6,364 nt of DNA from Chroococcidiopsidaceae cyanobacterium CP_BM_RX_35 (lineage in GTDB: Bacteria > Cyanobacteriota > Cyanobacteriia > Cyanobacteriales > Chroococcidiopsidaceae): positions 1 through 6,364 of the forward strand of contig JAFAVL010000575.1 of NCBI GenBank assembly GCA_019242465.1, written 5' to 3'. How positions within the stretch are numbered: position 1 is the stretch's first letter; each line of letters opens with the position of its first letter. Positions 1 to 5,835 of this stretch are shown here, piece by piece. Made by a program: the position numbers and the translations under genes. The notes below the pieces were generated by a model. That model was given only the letters and a program-made list of their open reading frames with translations. It searched no databases and was not told the DNA's origin.

Positions 1-989
1 GCAATTGGTACAGCAACAACCACTCCCAAAAATCCAGCGATTTCAGCTCCCATTAATAAGGCAATGAAGATCCAAATCGGGTTGAGACCAATGAAATTAC
101 TCATTAACCGAGGAGCAACCAGGTTGTCTTTGATCTGCTGCATGACAACGGAGGCAGCTGCTACCAGCAGCGCTAACCGCCAACTCTGAATCAGCACCAA
201 AAGCGTCACCAGACTAATCCCCAGAGTGGCTCCAACAAAGGGAATTAGTTCCCCCATGCCAATCAGAAGGGCAAATAGTAAAGGAAACGTCACATTGAAA
301 AATATAAAAATGGGCGTCAGGGTAACTATCATGAATAGCCCCAACAGTAGCTGGCTGATGAAAAAGTTTTGGAAATTTAGATGCAAGGATACGCTCAAGG
401 GGATGCCAATGTGAGGCGGCAAGAGGTTAATTAAACCCCGCCATACGCTAGCACCGTAAAGCAGCATGTAAAACGCCAGCACGACCACCAGTACTAAATC
501 TAATAATCCATTCAGCGTCCCCAATGCAAATCCCACAGCTTGACCTGCCAGCAGTTGTACCGAACCCGCAATGCGAGTATTAATTTGACTGCTCAAACCT
601 GTGAGCGCCAGCGGTAAATGATGGGCCTTGGCCCAGAGATCGAACCGTTGCAAATTTCCTTGACCAGCCTCTAACCAAGTTGGAATGCCATTGAGCAATT
701 GGATAGTTTGGTTAATGACTATCGGCACCACTGTAACCCCAATGATGATACAAAGCGTTACAGTTGTCAGCAAAACGAGCAACACTGCCTGAGTCCGAGT
801 GATCCGAGCCCGCTCAAAGAACTGAACTGGGTAGTTCAACAAAAAAGCTAGAATCGCCGCAATGGCTAACAAAGTGATTGCACGCTCAAAATAATGAAAA
901 ATTAAGTAAAGCAGCCAGAAGTTGAGGACAACTATTGGGCCGCTCAGTCCAAGGACAAGGAGACGTTGAAGGGAGTTTGAACGGCGCAT
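1..989 (-). CDS. AI-2E/PerM-family transporter, 3' end missing
   Basis: A polytopic inner-membrane protein of the AI-2E transporter (PerM/YdiK) superfamily. Members are implicated in export of small molecules or in ion/proton antiport, and the substrate here cannot be told. The frame opens with ATG at 989-987 and stays open for 329 full codons to the window edge, so the C-terminus and stop are outside. Hydrophobic segments lie near residues 10-33, 37-53, 68-93, 150-179, 210-231, 234-246, 253-268 and 303-329. A soluble stretch at about 95-148 is the usual extramembrane domain of the family. Family-like motifs are ELIPFVGATLG (247-257), DNLVAPRLMS (288-297) and the Gly-rich final helix GAEIAGFLGVVVAVPIA (314-330, last codon incomplete). 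No strong Shine-Dalgarno sequence precedes the ATG. It is divergent from pdxH with 53 bases between the starts. The family call is firm; the transported molecule is unknown. Confidence 0.92.
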   Translation of the reverse strand, partial: MRRSNSLQRLLVLGLSGPIVVLNFWLLYLIFHYFERAITLLAIAAILAFLLNYPVQFFERARITRTQAVLLVLLTTVTLCIIIGVTVVPIVINQTIQLLNGIPTWLEAGQGNLQRFDLWAKAHHLPLALTGLSSQINTRIAGSVQLLAGQAVGFALGTLNGLLDLVLVVVLAFYMLLYGASVWRGLINLLPPHIGIPLSVSLHLNFQNFFISQLLLGLFMIVTLTPIFIFFNVTFPLLFALLIGMGELIPFVGATLGISLVTLLVLIQSWRLALLVAAASVVMQQIKDNLVAPRLMSNFIGLNPIWIFIALLMGAEIAGFLGVVVAVPI

Positions 990-1042
990 CTCAAGTACCC
1001 TGTATTAGTAGCTCTGATGAAAATGACTTGCAGTAGATCAAG

Positions 1043-1687
1043 ATGGACATAAGCGTAGCCGATATTCGCAAAGACTACACCCTCCAAGGGTTGAGCGAAG
1101 CTGATGCTGACCCCAATCCATTTCAGCAATTTCACAAATGGTTCAACCAGGCTTTGCAAGCCCAGTTGCCTGAGCCGAATGCTATGACTGTTGCTACTGT
1201 CACACCAGACAGCAAGCCAAGAGCCAGAATGGTACTGCTAAAAAATTTCGATGCCAGAGGCTTTGTATTCTACACCAACTATAAGAGTCAAAAAGGGCAG
1301 GAACTAGCAGACAATCCCCAGGCAGCTCTTGTCTTCTGGTGGGCAGAACTAGAACGCCAAGTCCGCATTGAAGGGCGTGTCGAGAAAGTATCAGATCGAG
1401 AGTCAGATGAGTATTTCCATAGTCGTCCAAAGAACAGTCGCCTTGGTGCTTGGGTGTCTAATCAGAGTCAGGTTATAGAGAGTCGCGAAGTGCTGGCAGC
1501 ACGGCTACAGGAACTTGAAACTAAATACGAACACCAAGACGTGCCGCGACCGCCACATTGGGGAGGTTTTCGGGTTGTCCCAGCAGTGATTGAGTTCTGG
1601 CAAGGGCGCCCCAGCCGCCTGCACGATCGCTTGCAGTATGTACGAGTTAGTGAGACTGATTGGGTAGTTGAACGCTTGTCGCCCTAA
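1043..1687 (+). CDS. pdxH: Pyridoxamine/pyridoxine 5'-phosphate oxidase
   Basis: FMN-dependent cytosolic enzyme that oxidises pyridoxamine 5'-phosphate or pyridoxine 5'-phosphate to pyridoxal 5'-phosphate, in B6 synthesis and salvage. The 214 residues match the family's usual length (E. coli about 218). Hallmarks in order: DPNPFQQF (23-30), the FMN-binding RARMVLLK (60-67), FVFYTN (74-79), LERQVRIEG (103-111), [19 protein letters not shown] (124-142), [10 protein letters not shown] (169-178), [13 protein letters not shown] (184-196, containing the substrate-contacting Arg-Leu-His-Asp-Arg), and the typical RLSP end. The ATG at 1043 is preceded by an in-frame TAG at 1034-1036, so it is the first possible start. 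No strong ribosome site is visible. The TAA stop (1685-1687) overlaps the TAG stop of the convergent lipoprotein gene. No key residue appears to be missing. Confidence 0.98.
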   Translation: MDISVADIRKDYTLQGLSEADADPNPFQQFHKWFNQALQAQLPEPNAMTVATVTPDSKPRARMVLLKNFDARGFVFYTNYKSQKGQELADNPQAALVFWWAELERQVRIEGRVEKVSDRESDEYFHSRPKNSRLGAWVSNQSQVIESREVLAARLQELETKYEHQDVPRPPHWGGFRVVPAVIEFWQGRPSRLHDRLQYVRVSETDWVVERLSP

Positions 1688-2526
1688 GGGCTTTCAGGTA
1701 TGGTTGGTCGAGGTGACTCAACTGTGGGGTCTGGCATAAATCTATATCTCAAGTATATTCCTAACCCCACAAACAGGGCAATCAAGACAGTGCCAATACC
1801 AAGGGGGCTAGGAAGCCAAAAAACTGCCTCAATGTGGTTAAGCTGACCAGGCTTGAGTTTCCAAACAAGCTGTTGCTTGCCCTGATAGCTTTCTGGCTGA
1901 AGTGCCTCCCCAGATTCAACACTGCGAGCTCCCCAAGGCGTGTTCAAACTAAACTCTAACTCCAAGATCTCCTCAGGACTAATGAGGAGATTACTGTTGG
2001 CTGAAATCAGTGAGAGTGAGCGCAAATCCAAGTCATAGCTCAGCCGATTGCGTAACAACAGTAAAAAGTTGTTTTGGTTCAGGCTAAAGTGGGCATCAAT
2101 ATTGGGCAGTTCATTTCCTCCAGTTGTGGCCGCAGGTTTTTTCTGCCCGTTCGAGTGGAAAAATTCGTTAAACTTAGTTTCTAAATCGCCACCATTGTTA
2201 AAAGGAATTTTCACAGTCATTTCTTGGTTCGAGAGCCGTCTGGCTTTGCCTTGCAGTTTTCGGGCGCGACGTTGAATACTGTCTAACCACGCCTCGGCTT
2301 GGTTGCCACTGAAGCTCAGCAGTTGTTCTCCCAACTTAATATGCTGGACAATTTCGCCATGATTCGGGCTATCAAAGTTAACCCCGACATCGTATTGTAC
2401 GCAGCCAGAAAGCAGCAACGATCCCAAAAATAGCAGCAACGCTAGCCGTAGATGGATTTGTCCTAGCCATTGTCCAACGCCTAAAGCTTGTTTCACAAAA
2501 CATCTTTCCTTAAGTGTCTTTATCAT
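1684..2526 (-). CDS. DUF3153-like membrane-anchored lipoprotein
   Basis: Function unknown. The architecture resembles the cyanobacterial DUF3153 proteins, an attribution made from memory of the family. From the ATG at 2526-2524 the product has 280 residues: a lipobox Leu-Ser-Gly-Cys with the lipidated Cys at 42, an exported alpha/beta-looking domain (about 43-235), one transmembrane helix (about 241-260) followed by RYRF, and a short Pro-rich cytoplasmic tail. The ATG overlaps the TGA of the upstream TPR gene as ATGA, with GGTGGA seven bases before it, which favours coupled translation from this start. An in-frame TTG at 2541 would add five residues. A GTG at 2496, with AAGGA ten bases upstream, would give a more typical 32-residue signal. 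The stop overlaps that of pdxH. Lipid anchor plus C-terminal helix suggests both ends are membrane-tethered. The gene is certain, the family name probable. Confidence 0.78.
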   Translation of the reverse strand: MIKTLKERCFVKQALGVGQWLGQIHLRLALLLFLGSLLLSGCVQYDVGVNFDSPNHGEIVQHIKLGEQLLSFSGNQAEAWLDSIQRRARKLQGKARRLSNQEMTVKIPFNNGGDLETKFNEFFHSNGQKKPAATTGGNELPNIDAHFSLNQNNFLLLLRNRLSYDLDLRSLSLISANSNLLISPEEILELEFSLNTPWGARSVESGEALQPESYQGKQQLVWKLKPGQLNHIEAVFWLPSPLGIGTVLIALFVGLGIYLRYRFMPDPTVESPRPTIPESP

Positions 2527-3047
2527 TGGAAATTCCACCAAGATAACCCTGCTAGCGTTAGTCCCAACGCTAACAGGGTAACCCAGATAAAGCGATTGTC
2601 TCTTGTATTGACCTGAGTCAGGTCAATTGGTTCTGGTGGCGGCGGCTGTTTTGGCAGACTTTGACTGGCAGCAGTGCCGCCGCCAAGACGAGTCTGGCTC
2701 TCATTGTCAGGCAGCGCTCCCAAGTCGGGAATTTGAGTCAGCCATTCAGTCGGTCGCTTCAGCCGAGGTGCTTGCAATATGTAGAGTAGCTGATCACCTT
2801 GTTTTCTGGTTTCTAAATCGGGATGACGTTTGATCTGTTCGCAAAGGGCGATCGCATCTGATATGCGCCCAGATGCTTCGTAAGCCATGATCAGCCAAAT
2901 TTGTATCTCACCTCCTAAGCGAGAGTTACGAGTAACCAAGGCGCTTGCCTTTTCTAAGTGCTGAACTGCTTCACGATACCGTCCGCGCTCAAAAGCGGCT
3001 TTCCCAGCTTGGTACTCGGTGCTAACGGTCTCTAAATCTGAACTCAC
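2523..3047 (-). CDS. TPR protein with C-terminal membrane anchor
   Basis: A 174-residue protein of unknown role. Residues about 11-40 form a clear tetratricopeptide repeat (AGKAAFERGRYREAVQHLEKA), and 46-78 look like a second one (Ala-Tyr-Glu-Ala-Ser-Gly then Asp-Ala-Ile-Ala). A linker follows that is rich in Gly, Gln and Pro, with PPPPEP at 135-140. A single hydrophobic helix (about 153-172) lies at the very C-terminus. With no signal peptide, this suggests a tail-anchored protein whose TPR domain faces the cytoplasm. The start is GTG at 3047-3045. An in-frame TAG lies three codons upstream and the first internal Met is residue 54, so GTG is effectively the only choice. The stop overlaps the ATG of the lipoprotein gene, so the two are probably one transcript and translationally coupled. 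TPRs mediate protein-protein contact, so a shared membrane complex is a reasonable inference, not shown. Confidence 0.82.
   Translation of the reverse strand: MSSDLETVSTEYQAGKAAFERGRYREAVQHLEKASALVTRNSRLGGEIQIWLIMAYEASGRISDAIALCEQIKRHPDLETRKQGDQLLYILQAPRLKRPTEWLTQIPDLGALPDNESQTRLGGGTAASQSLPKQPPPPEPIDLTQVNTRDNRFIWVTLLALGLTLAGLSWWNFQ
2848..2855. repeat. HIP1 octamer GCGATCGC
   Basis: Perfect copy of the highly iterated palindrome found in many cyanobacterial genomes, inside the TPR gene. Its role is unsettled. Here it serves mainly as a taxonomic marker. Confidence 0.7.
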
Positions 3048-3144
3048 GTTTTGCTATACCGATTTGGTCTTTCTTGATGTTGCCATTTCTAGGAACCCTT
3101 CCGGCACCCTTTTTAGGAAAAAAAAGCGATAATTAAAGAAGTCC

Positions 3145-3175
3145 TTAACTTTTAAATAAAAAGATTAACTATACA
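3145..3175 (+). promoter_or_regulatory. Candidate promoter of the exported-protein gene
   Basis: TATACA at 3170-3175 is a fair -10 box. The only nearby -35-like hexamer is TTAACT at 3145-3150, a poor match with a long 19-base spacer. It lies 23 bases before the chosen ATG, giving a short leader. The position is plausible but the match is weak. Confidence 0.33.
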
Positions 3176-3190
3176 TTCCGATTTTGCGGC

Positions 3191-3196
3191 GGAGGA
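3191..3196 (+). promoter_or_regulatory. Ribosome binding site GGAGGA that decides the start
   Basis: A strong Shine-Dalgarno core sits just before ATG 3199. The spacing is short (three bases after GGAGG). It argues against the in-frame TTG at 3184, which lies upstream of this site. Confidence 0.6.
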
Positions 3197-3198
3197 CC

Positions 3199-3675
3199 AT
3201 GAATAAAGTTTTTCGGCAATCCCAACGGAACCTAGTTAACATTTTCACCACCGTTGTTGCAATGGTCGCTGGAGCGGTGATAGTCAACGCTGCTGCGCCC
3301 GTTTCTGCCGAGCCTGGGGTGGTGTATGAGCAGAATGTTCCTACTAATGCACCCCAATCATTCATCTTCGGTAGTCCTATTCCCACTCCGACACCTGTGG
3401 ACCCCTATACTGGTCAAGCTCCTAGTAGGGATTACTCCTATCCAGCAAACAATTTTCCGCCCGCTGTCCCATATTCTTATCCGGTGAATGATCCATTCCC
3501 AGGTACTTCTTACTACTCATATCCAGCAAACGGTCCATTCCCAGGTACTTCTTACTACTCATATCCAACACCCGGAACGGTAGTGAATTCGGGTCCGTTT
3601 AATCCAATTCTGGTTAATCCAGTCATTATCAATCATCCAAGGCACCAAAATTTGTTTAGGGGAGGGCGGTATTGA
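3199..3675 (+). CDS. Small exported Pro/Tyr/Ser-rich protein with internal repeats
   Basis: Function unknown. The 158-residue product has a Sec-type signal peptide: a basic start (Lys3, Arg6, Arg10), a hydrophobic core at about 13-32, and a predicted signal peptidase I site after APVSA (Ala37|Glu38). The mature part has no predicted membrane helix and is low in charge. It contains SFIFGSPIPTPTPVDPYTG (54-72), then YSYPAN/YSYPVN-type units, of which two successive 14-residue units (98-111 and 112-125) share FPGTSYYSYP. It ends with an Asn/Pro/Ile segment (NPILVNPVII) and a basic FRGGRY. The segment after FGSPIPTP feels familiar from small hypothetical cyanobacterial secreted proteins, but this is only recollection. 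It is probably periplasmic or surface-exposed and disordered. No Cys is seen. It is monocistronic by layout, with convergent argB downstream. Confidence 0.82.
   Translation: MNKVFRQSQRNLVNIFTTVVAMVAGAVIVNAAAPVSAEPGVVYEQNVPTNAPQSFIFGSPIPTPTPVDPYTGQAPSRDYSYPANNFPPAVPYSYPVNDPFPGTSYYSYPANGPFPGTSYYSYPTPGTVVNSGPFNPILVNPVIINHPRHQNLFRGGRY
3492..3567 (+). repeat. 42-bp in-frame tandem duplication (34 bp identical)
   Basis: Bases 3492-3525 and 3534-3567 are identical over 34 positions, with a period of 42 bases (14 codons). Each copy encodes PFPGTSYYSYP with the same synonymous codons, which points to recent duplication by slippage or unequal recombination rather than selected amino-acid similarity. 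A diverged related unit (SYPANNFPPAVPYSYPVN) precedes it. Confidence 0.9.
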
Positions 3676-3684
3676 AGAGAGCAG

Positions 3685-3725
3685 GGGGAGATAAGAAGAG
3701 TATGCGTAAACTTCTCCTTGTCCCC
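3685..3725. terminator. Weak candidate hairpin between convergent genes
   Basis: GGGGA (3685-3689) pairs with TCCCC (3721-3725) and AGAAG (3694-3698) with CTTCT (3711-3715). The two 5-bp stems are separated by an internal loop and closed by a 12-base loop. It lies between the ends of the exported-protein gene and argB, where a bidirectional terminator is expected. There is no good T-run on either side, so it is not a classical intrinsic terminator. Confidence 0.25.
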
Positions 3726-3750
3726 AAGTTGTCCCCCCATCCTCTTCTCC

Positions 3751-4644
3751 TTAGCTCATGAACTTCGAGGCTACGATCATAGAGCCAATGCCAGTGTCGG
3801 TAAAAATCTCCAACAGTAGGGCGTGGGGAATCCGCCCATCAATAATGTGAGTGGCACGCACGCCTTGAGCTAGCGATCGCACACAACAATTTACCTTCGG
3901 AATCATCCCGCCACCTACTACACCAGTTGCGATCAACTGGCGAGCCTCTTGAATGTCTAGCTTAGCGAGCAGAGTAGATGGGTCTTTATAGTCCTTAAGA
4001 ATTCCGGATGTGTCGGTGAGCAGAATTAACTTTTCTGCTCCCAGAGCTGCTGCTATTTCCCCAGCAACAGTGTCAGCGTTGATGTTATAAGCCTGCCCTG
4101 TTTCATCTGCTGCCACACTAGACACGATTGGAATGTATCCACTAGCGAGCAGGGATTCTAAAACCTGCACATCCATTTGGTTCACTTCTCCAACAAAGCC
4201 AATCCCCTCACGCCCTTCTGGTCGGGCTTTGATCAAATTGCCATCTAAGCCACATAAGCCGACAGCAGAGCCACCAGAACGGTTAATCAGGGAGACAATC
4301 TCTTTGTTAACTCGACCAACTAAAACCATTTCCACCACATCCATCGTGGCAGCATCAGTCACCCGTAGCCCATTCTTAAATTGGGGCTCAATTCCCAGCT
4401 TACCTAGCCAACTGTTAATTTCTGGGCCACCGCCATGCACCACCACTTGTCGGATACCTACGCATGCCATAAACACGATGTCGCGCATGACTTTGCTTTT
4501 AAGCGTGCTGTCTTTTATGGTTGCGCCGCCGTACTTAACGACAACGGTTCGATGAACAAATTGTTGGATGTAGGGAAGTGCCTCGCTCAGCACTCGCACG
4601 CGTGTGGCCTCAGTTTCTCTAATGTATTCACTACCGTGATCCAT
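3751..4644 (-). CDS. argB: N-acetyl-L-glutamate kinase
   Basis: Phosphorylates N-acetylglutamate with ATP, the second and controlling step of arginine synthesis, in the cytoplasm. The 297 residues match the arginine-sensitive, PII-binding type, with an N-terminal helix extension (about 1-30: [20 protein letters not shown]). Motifs: [12 protein letters not shown] (34-45, Lys37 for phosphoryl transfer), [11 protein letters not shown] (67-77), the substrate-side NGLRVTD (91-97, Arg94), [13 protein letters not shown] (186-198), LLTDTSGIL (208-216) and GGGMIPKV (244-251, Lys250). In studied cyanobacteria this enzyme is relieved of arginine inhibition by the nitrogen sensor PII. That is family knowledge, not visible here beyond the architecture. 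Start ATG 4644-4642. It lies 115 bases downstream of aroK on the same strand, so co-transcription is possible but not required. All catalytic motifs appear intact. Confidence 0.98.
   Translation of the reverse strand: MDHGSEYIRETEATRVRVLSEALPYIQQFVHRTVVVKYGGATIKDSTLKSKVMRDIVFMACVGIRQVVVHGGGPEINSWLGKLGIEPQFKNGLRVTDAATMDVVEMVLVGRVNKEIVSLINRSGGSAVGLCGLDGNLIKARPEGREGIGFVGEVNQMDVQVLESLLASGYIPIVSSVAADETGQAYNINADTVAGEIAAALGAEKLILLTDTSGILKDYKDPSTLLAKLDIQEARQLIATGVVGGGMIPKVNCCVRSLAQGVRATHIIDGRIPHALLLEIFTDTGIGSMIVASKFMS
3873..3880. repeat. HIP1 octamer GCGATCGC
   Basis: Second perfect HIP1 copy, inside argB near its 3' end. It supports cyanobacterial origin. Confidence 0.7.
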
Positions 4645-4759
4645 AAGCAGCTCTTAGACTTGGCTTTGCATGAACGATAGCAGTTTAAAGGAGTTTTAAG
4701 TCCTCAACAATGTCTAAAATAACAGTCCGTAAGAGACTAACAAAAATATTCTCTCCCCA
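4645..4759 (-). other. aroK-argB intergenic spacer with weak promoter and hairpin signals
   Basis: Reading the minus strand, a small stem AGTC/GACT (about 4738-4724) with a 7-base loop is followed by a T-rich stretch and could be a feeble aroK terminator. Further on, TTGTTG (4710-4705) and TAAACT (4687-4682) are separated by exactly 17 bases and could be an argB promoter. They match only 3/6 and 4/6 of consensus. No coding potential and no NtcA-type GTA-N8-TAC box was seen. Confidence 0.3.
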
Positions 4760-5326
4760 TCACCTCATCGCCCCACCTCCTTTAGAGTGAATAGGTGCTT
4801 TGAGCACAGTGGGAATCAAATCAAGCACTCGTGTTGCCACTTGTTCAGGTGTTTCTGCATTGCTAGACTTGACATGCAGATCAGCTTGGGCATACATTGC
4901 TTGCCGCTGCTCTAGGAGCAAGCTCAATTTTTCTTCCCTAGGCTCGTCCTGTAGCAAGGGTCTTGTTGTATCTGTTTCTAAGCGGACACAAAGTTCTGCA
5001 ACGGGAACATCCAGCCACACAACTAGACCGTGGTGCAGGTAACTCCAGTTTTCTCGTCGCAGAATAATCCCACCACCAGTTGCAACCGCTAACTTCGTAT
5101 AAGTTGAAACCTCTGCTAGGACCTGACTTTCCAATTGCCGGAACTGTGCTTCTCCCACGTTAGCAAACAATTGCTTAACCGATTGCTCAGCAGCTTTCTC
5201 AATTAGCTTATCAGTATCCACGAATCCGTAGCCAAGCTTCATTGCTAGTTGCCGCCCCACAGCCGTCTTCCCAGCACCCATCATACCGATTAAGTACAGG
5301 TTGACTCCTTTCAGTAAGTTATTCAT
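4760..5326 (-). CDS. aroK: Shikimate kinase
   Basis: Transfers phosphate from ATP to shikimate, giving shikimate 3-phosphate on the route to chorismate and aromatic compounds; cytoplasmic NMP-kinase-fold enzyme. The 188 residues fit the family (about 170-190). Walker A is GMMGAGKT (14-21). Shikimate contacts are expected from the DTD motif (37-39), from Arg63 in GEAQFRQLE (58-66) and from the GGG at 84-86. The lid arginine is Arg122 in TRPLL, and a conserved Arg141 lies in LLEQRQAMYAQAD (137-149). The start is ATG 5326-5324, followed by NNLLKGVNLYLIG, which agrees with my memory of cyanobacterial orthologues. The C-terminal dozen residues (IHSKGGGAMR) look like an unconserved tail. It is divergent from the 84-residue gene and upstream of argB. 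All key residues are present. Confidence 0.97.
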   Translation of the reverse strand: MNNLLKGVNLYLIGMMGAGKTAVGRQLAMKLGYGFVDTDKLIEKAAEQSVKQLFANVGEAQFRQLESQVLAEVSTYTKLAVATGGGIILRRENWSYLHHGLVVWLDVPVAELCVRLETDTTRPLLQDEPREEKLSLLLEQRQAMYAQADLHVKSSNAETPEQVATRVLDLIPTVLKAPIHSKGGGAMR

Positions 5327-5561
5327 CAGTGAGTTACTTTTTCATGACTAGAGTCAAACACTATTATGGCCATTTTTCCAGTAACGATGTGTTGTTTGCT
5401 AACAGTCTTCAGTAAGCTAGAAGAGTGAATTTTAAAACGTTAACGAATTTAATAACACTCATTAGGTGACTAACAGCTTACACCTTAGCTACCTTTGCTT
5501 TAAATTCACATAAATTTTATCTAAGCTTTATCTCATCCTGTAGTATTGGGGGATAAGTCAG
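5327..5561. other. Divergent AT-rich intergenic region, aroK / 84-residue gene
   Basis: At 235 bases this is the largest gap in the window, and it must carry the start signals of both genes. The half nearer the plus-strand gene (about 5428-5535) is very AT-rich. It contains the perfect 8-bp palindrome CGTTAACG (5438-5445). A weak -35/-10 pair for the plus-strand gene is TTGCTT (5495-5500), 17 bases, TATCTA (5518-5523). For aroK a CATAAT-like -10 is present on the minus strand, without a convincing -35. No small gene or RNA gene was recognised. Confidence 0.4.
5548..5553 (+). promoter_or_regulatory. Ribosome binding site GGGGGA
   Basis: A purine-rich Shine-Dalgarno-like run eight bases before ATG 5562. 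It supports that start, as does the in-frame TAG just upstream at 5541-5543. Confidence 0.5.
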
Positions 5562-5816
5562 ATGCAACTGAGCGATGAAACTCCCCAATGTTTAGATGTT
5601 GTGTATGAGGTTGCGGGCATGGCTTTGATTCGAGACGTTGTCCAGAATGCTTTAACAAGTGGATATCTAACGATTGAAGCAGAAAACCAATTGCGACAAC
5701 TGTTGGCTAGTAAGTATGAGAAGGAAGATTTTCTTGCCTTTATGATTTTACAAGAGGCTGCCATGACTGGTCAGGTGAAGCAAGAGTCTCGCGAACGACT
5801 CAGATGTGCGGTGTGA
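5562..5816 (+). CDS. Small conserved cyanobacterial protein, 84 residues, function unknown
   Basis: I do not know a function. The sequence strongly resembles, from memory, a short hypothetical protein found in many cyanobacteria (CLDVVYEVAGMALIRDVV, then YLTIEAENQLRQLL). It looks wholly alpha-helical: helix about 10-31, a turn at Ser33-Gly34-Tyr35, helix 38-52, then helix 55-68 with Phe57-Leu58-Ala59-Phe60, ending in a charged KQESRERLR. No signal peptide, membrane helix or zinc site; Cys10 and Cys82 are the only cysteines. Such a size suggests a small regulatory or adaptor protein, but that is inference. The start ATG has a GGGGGA site and an in-frame stop upstream. It is divergent from aroK and ends 19 bases from a convergent gene. 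Confidence 0.85.
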   Translation: MQLSDETPQCLDVVYEVAGMALIRDVVQNALTSGYLTIEAENQLRQLLASKYEKEDFLAFMILQEAAMTGQVKQESRERLRCAV

Positions 5817-5835
5817 GCGGCTGACCTATTGGTTA

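Larger units (their letters stand above)
3048..3198. other. Divergent intergenic region, TPR gene / exported-protein gene
   Basis: This 151-base AT-rich spacer should hold promoters for both flanking genes. Visible structure includes an A8 run near 3117-3125 and a 6-bp imperfect stem AGAAGT (3137-3142)/ACTTTT (3148-3153) with a 5-base loop. No clear -10/-35 pair is seen for the minus-strand TPR gene. Confidence 0.5.

Noticed and set aside
977..1006. TTGAAC, 18 bases, TGTATT as a pdxH promoter
   Set aside because: The -10 match is poor and the -35 lies inside the divergent gene; too weak to annotate.
995..1008. GTA-N8-TAG resembling an NtcA box between the AI-2E-family gene and pdxH
   Set aside because: It misses the final C of GTA-N8-TAC, has no well-placed -10, and such matches occur by chance.
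944..1159. Minus-strand open frame over the start of pdxH and of the AI-2E-family gene
   Set aside because: It overlaps both well-supported genes in another frame and has no start signal.
3117..3153. A8 run and short stem as a possible intrinsic terminator or riboswitch
   Set aside because: It lies between two gene starts rather than ends, the stem is 6 bp with a G-T pair, and no known riboswitch core is present.
4133..4555. 140-codon plus-strand open frame opposite argB
   Set aside because: It is antisense to an unmistakable argB, with Thr/Ser/Pro-rich composition typical of a shadow frame and no domain.
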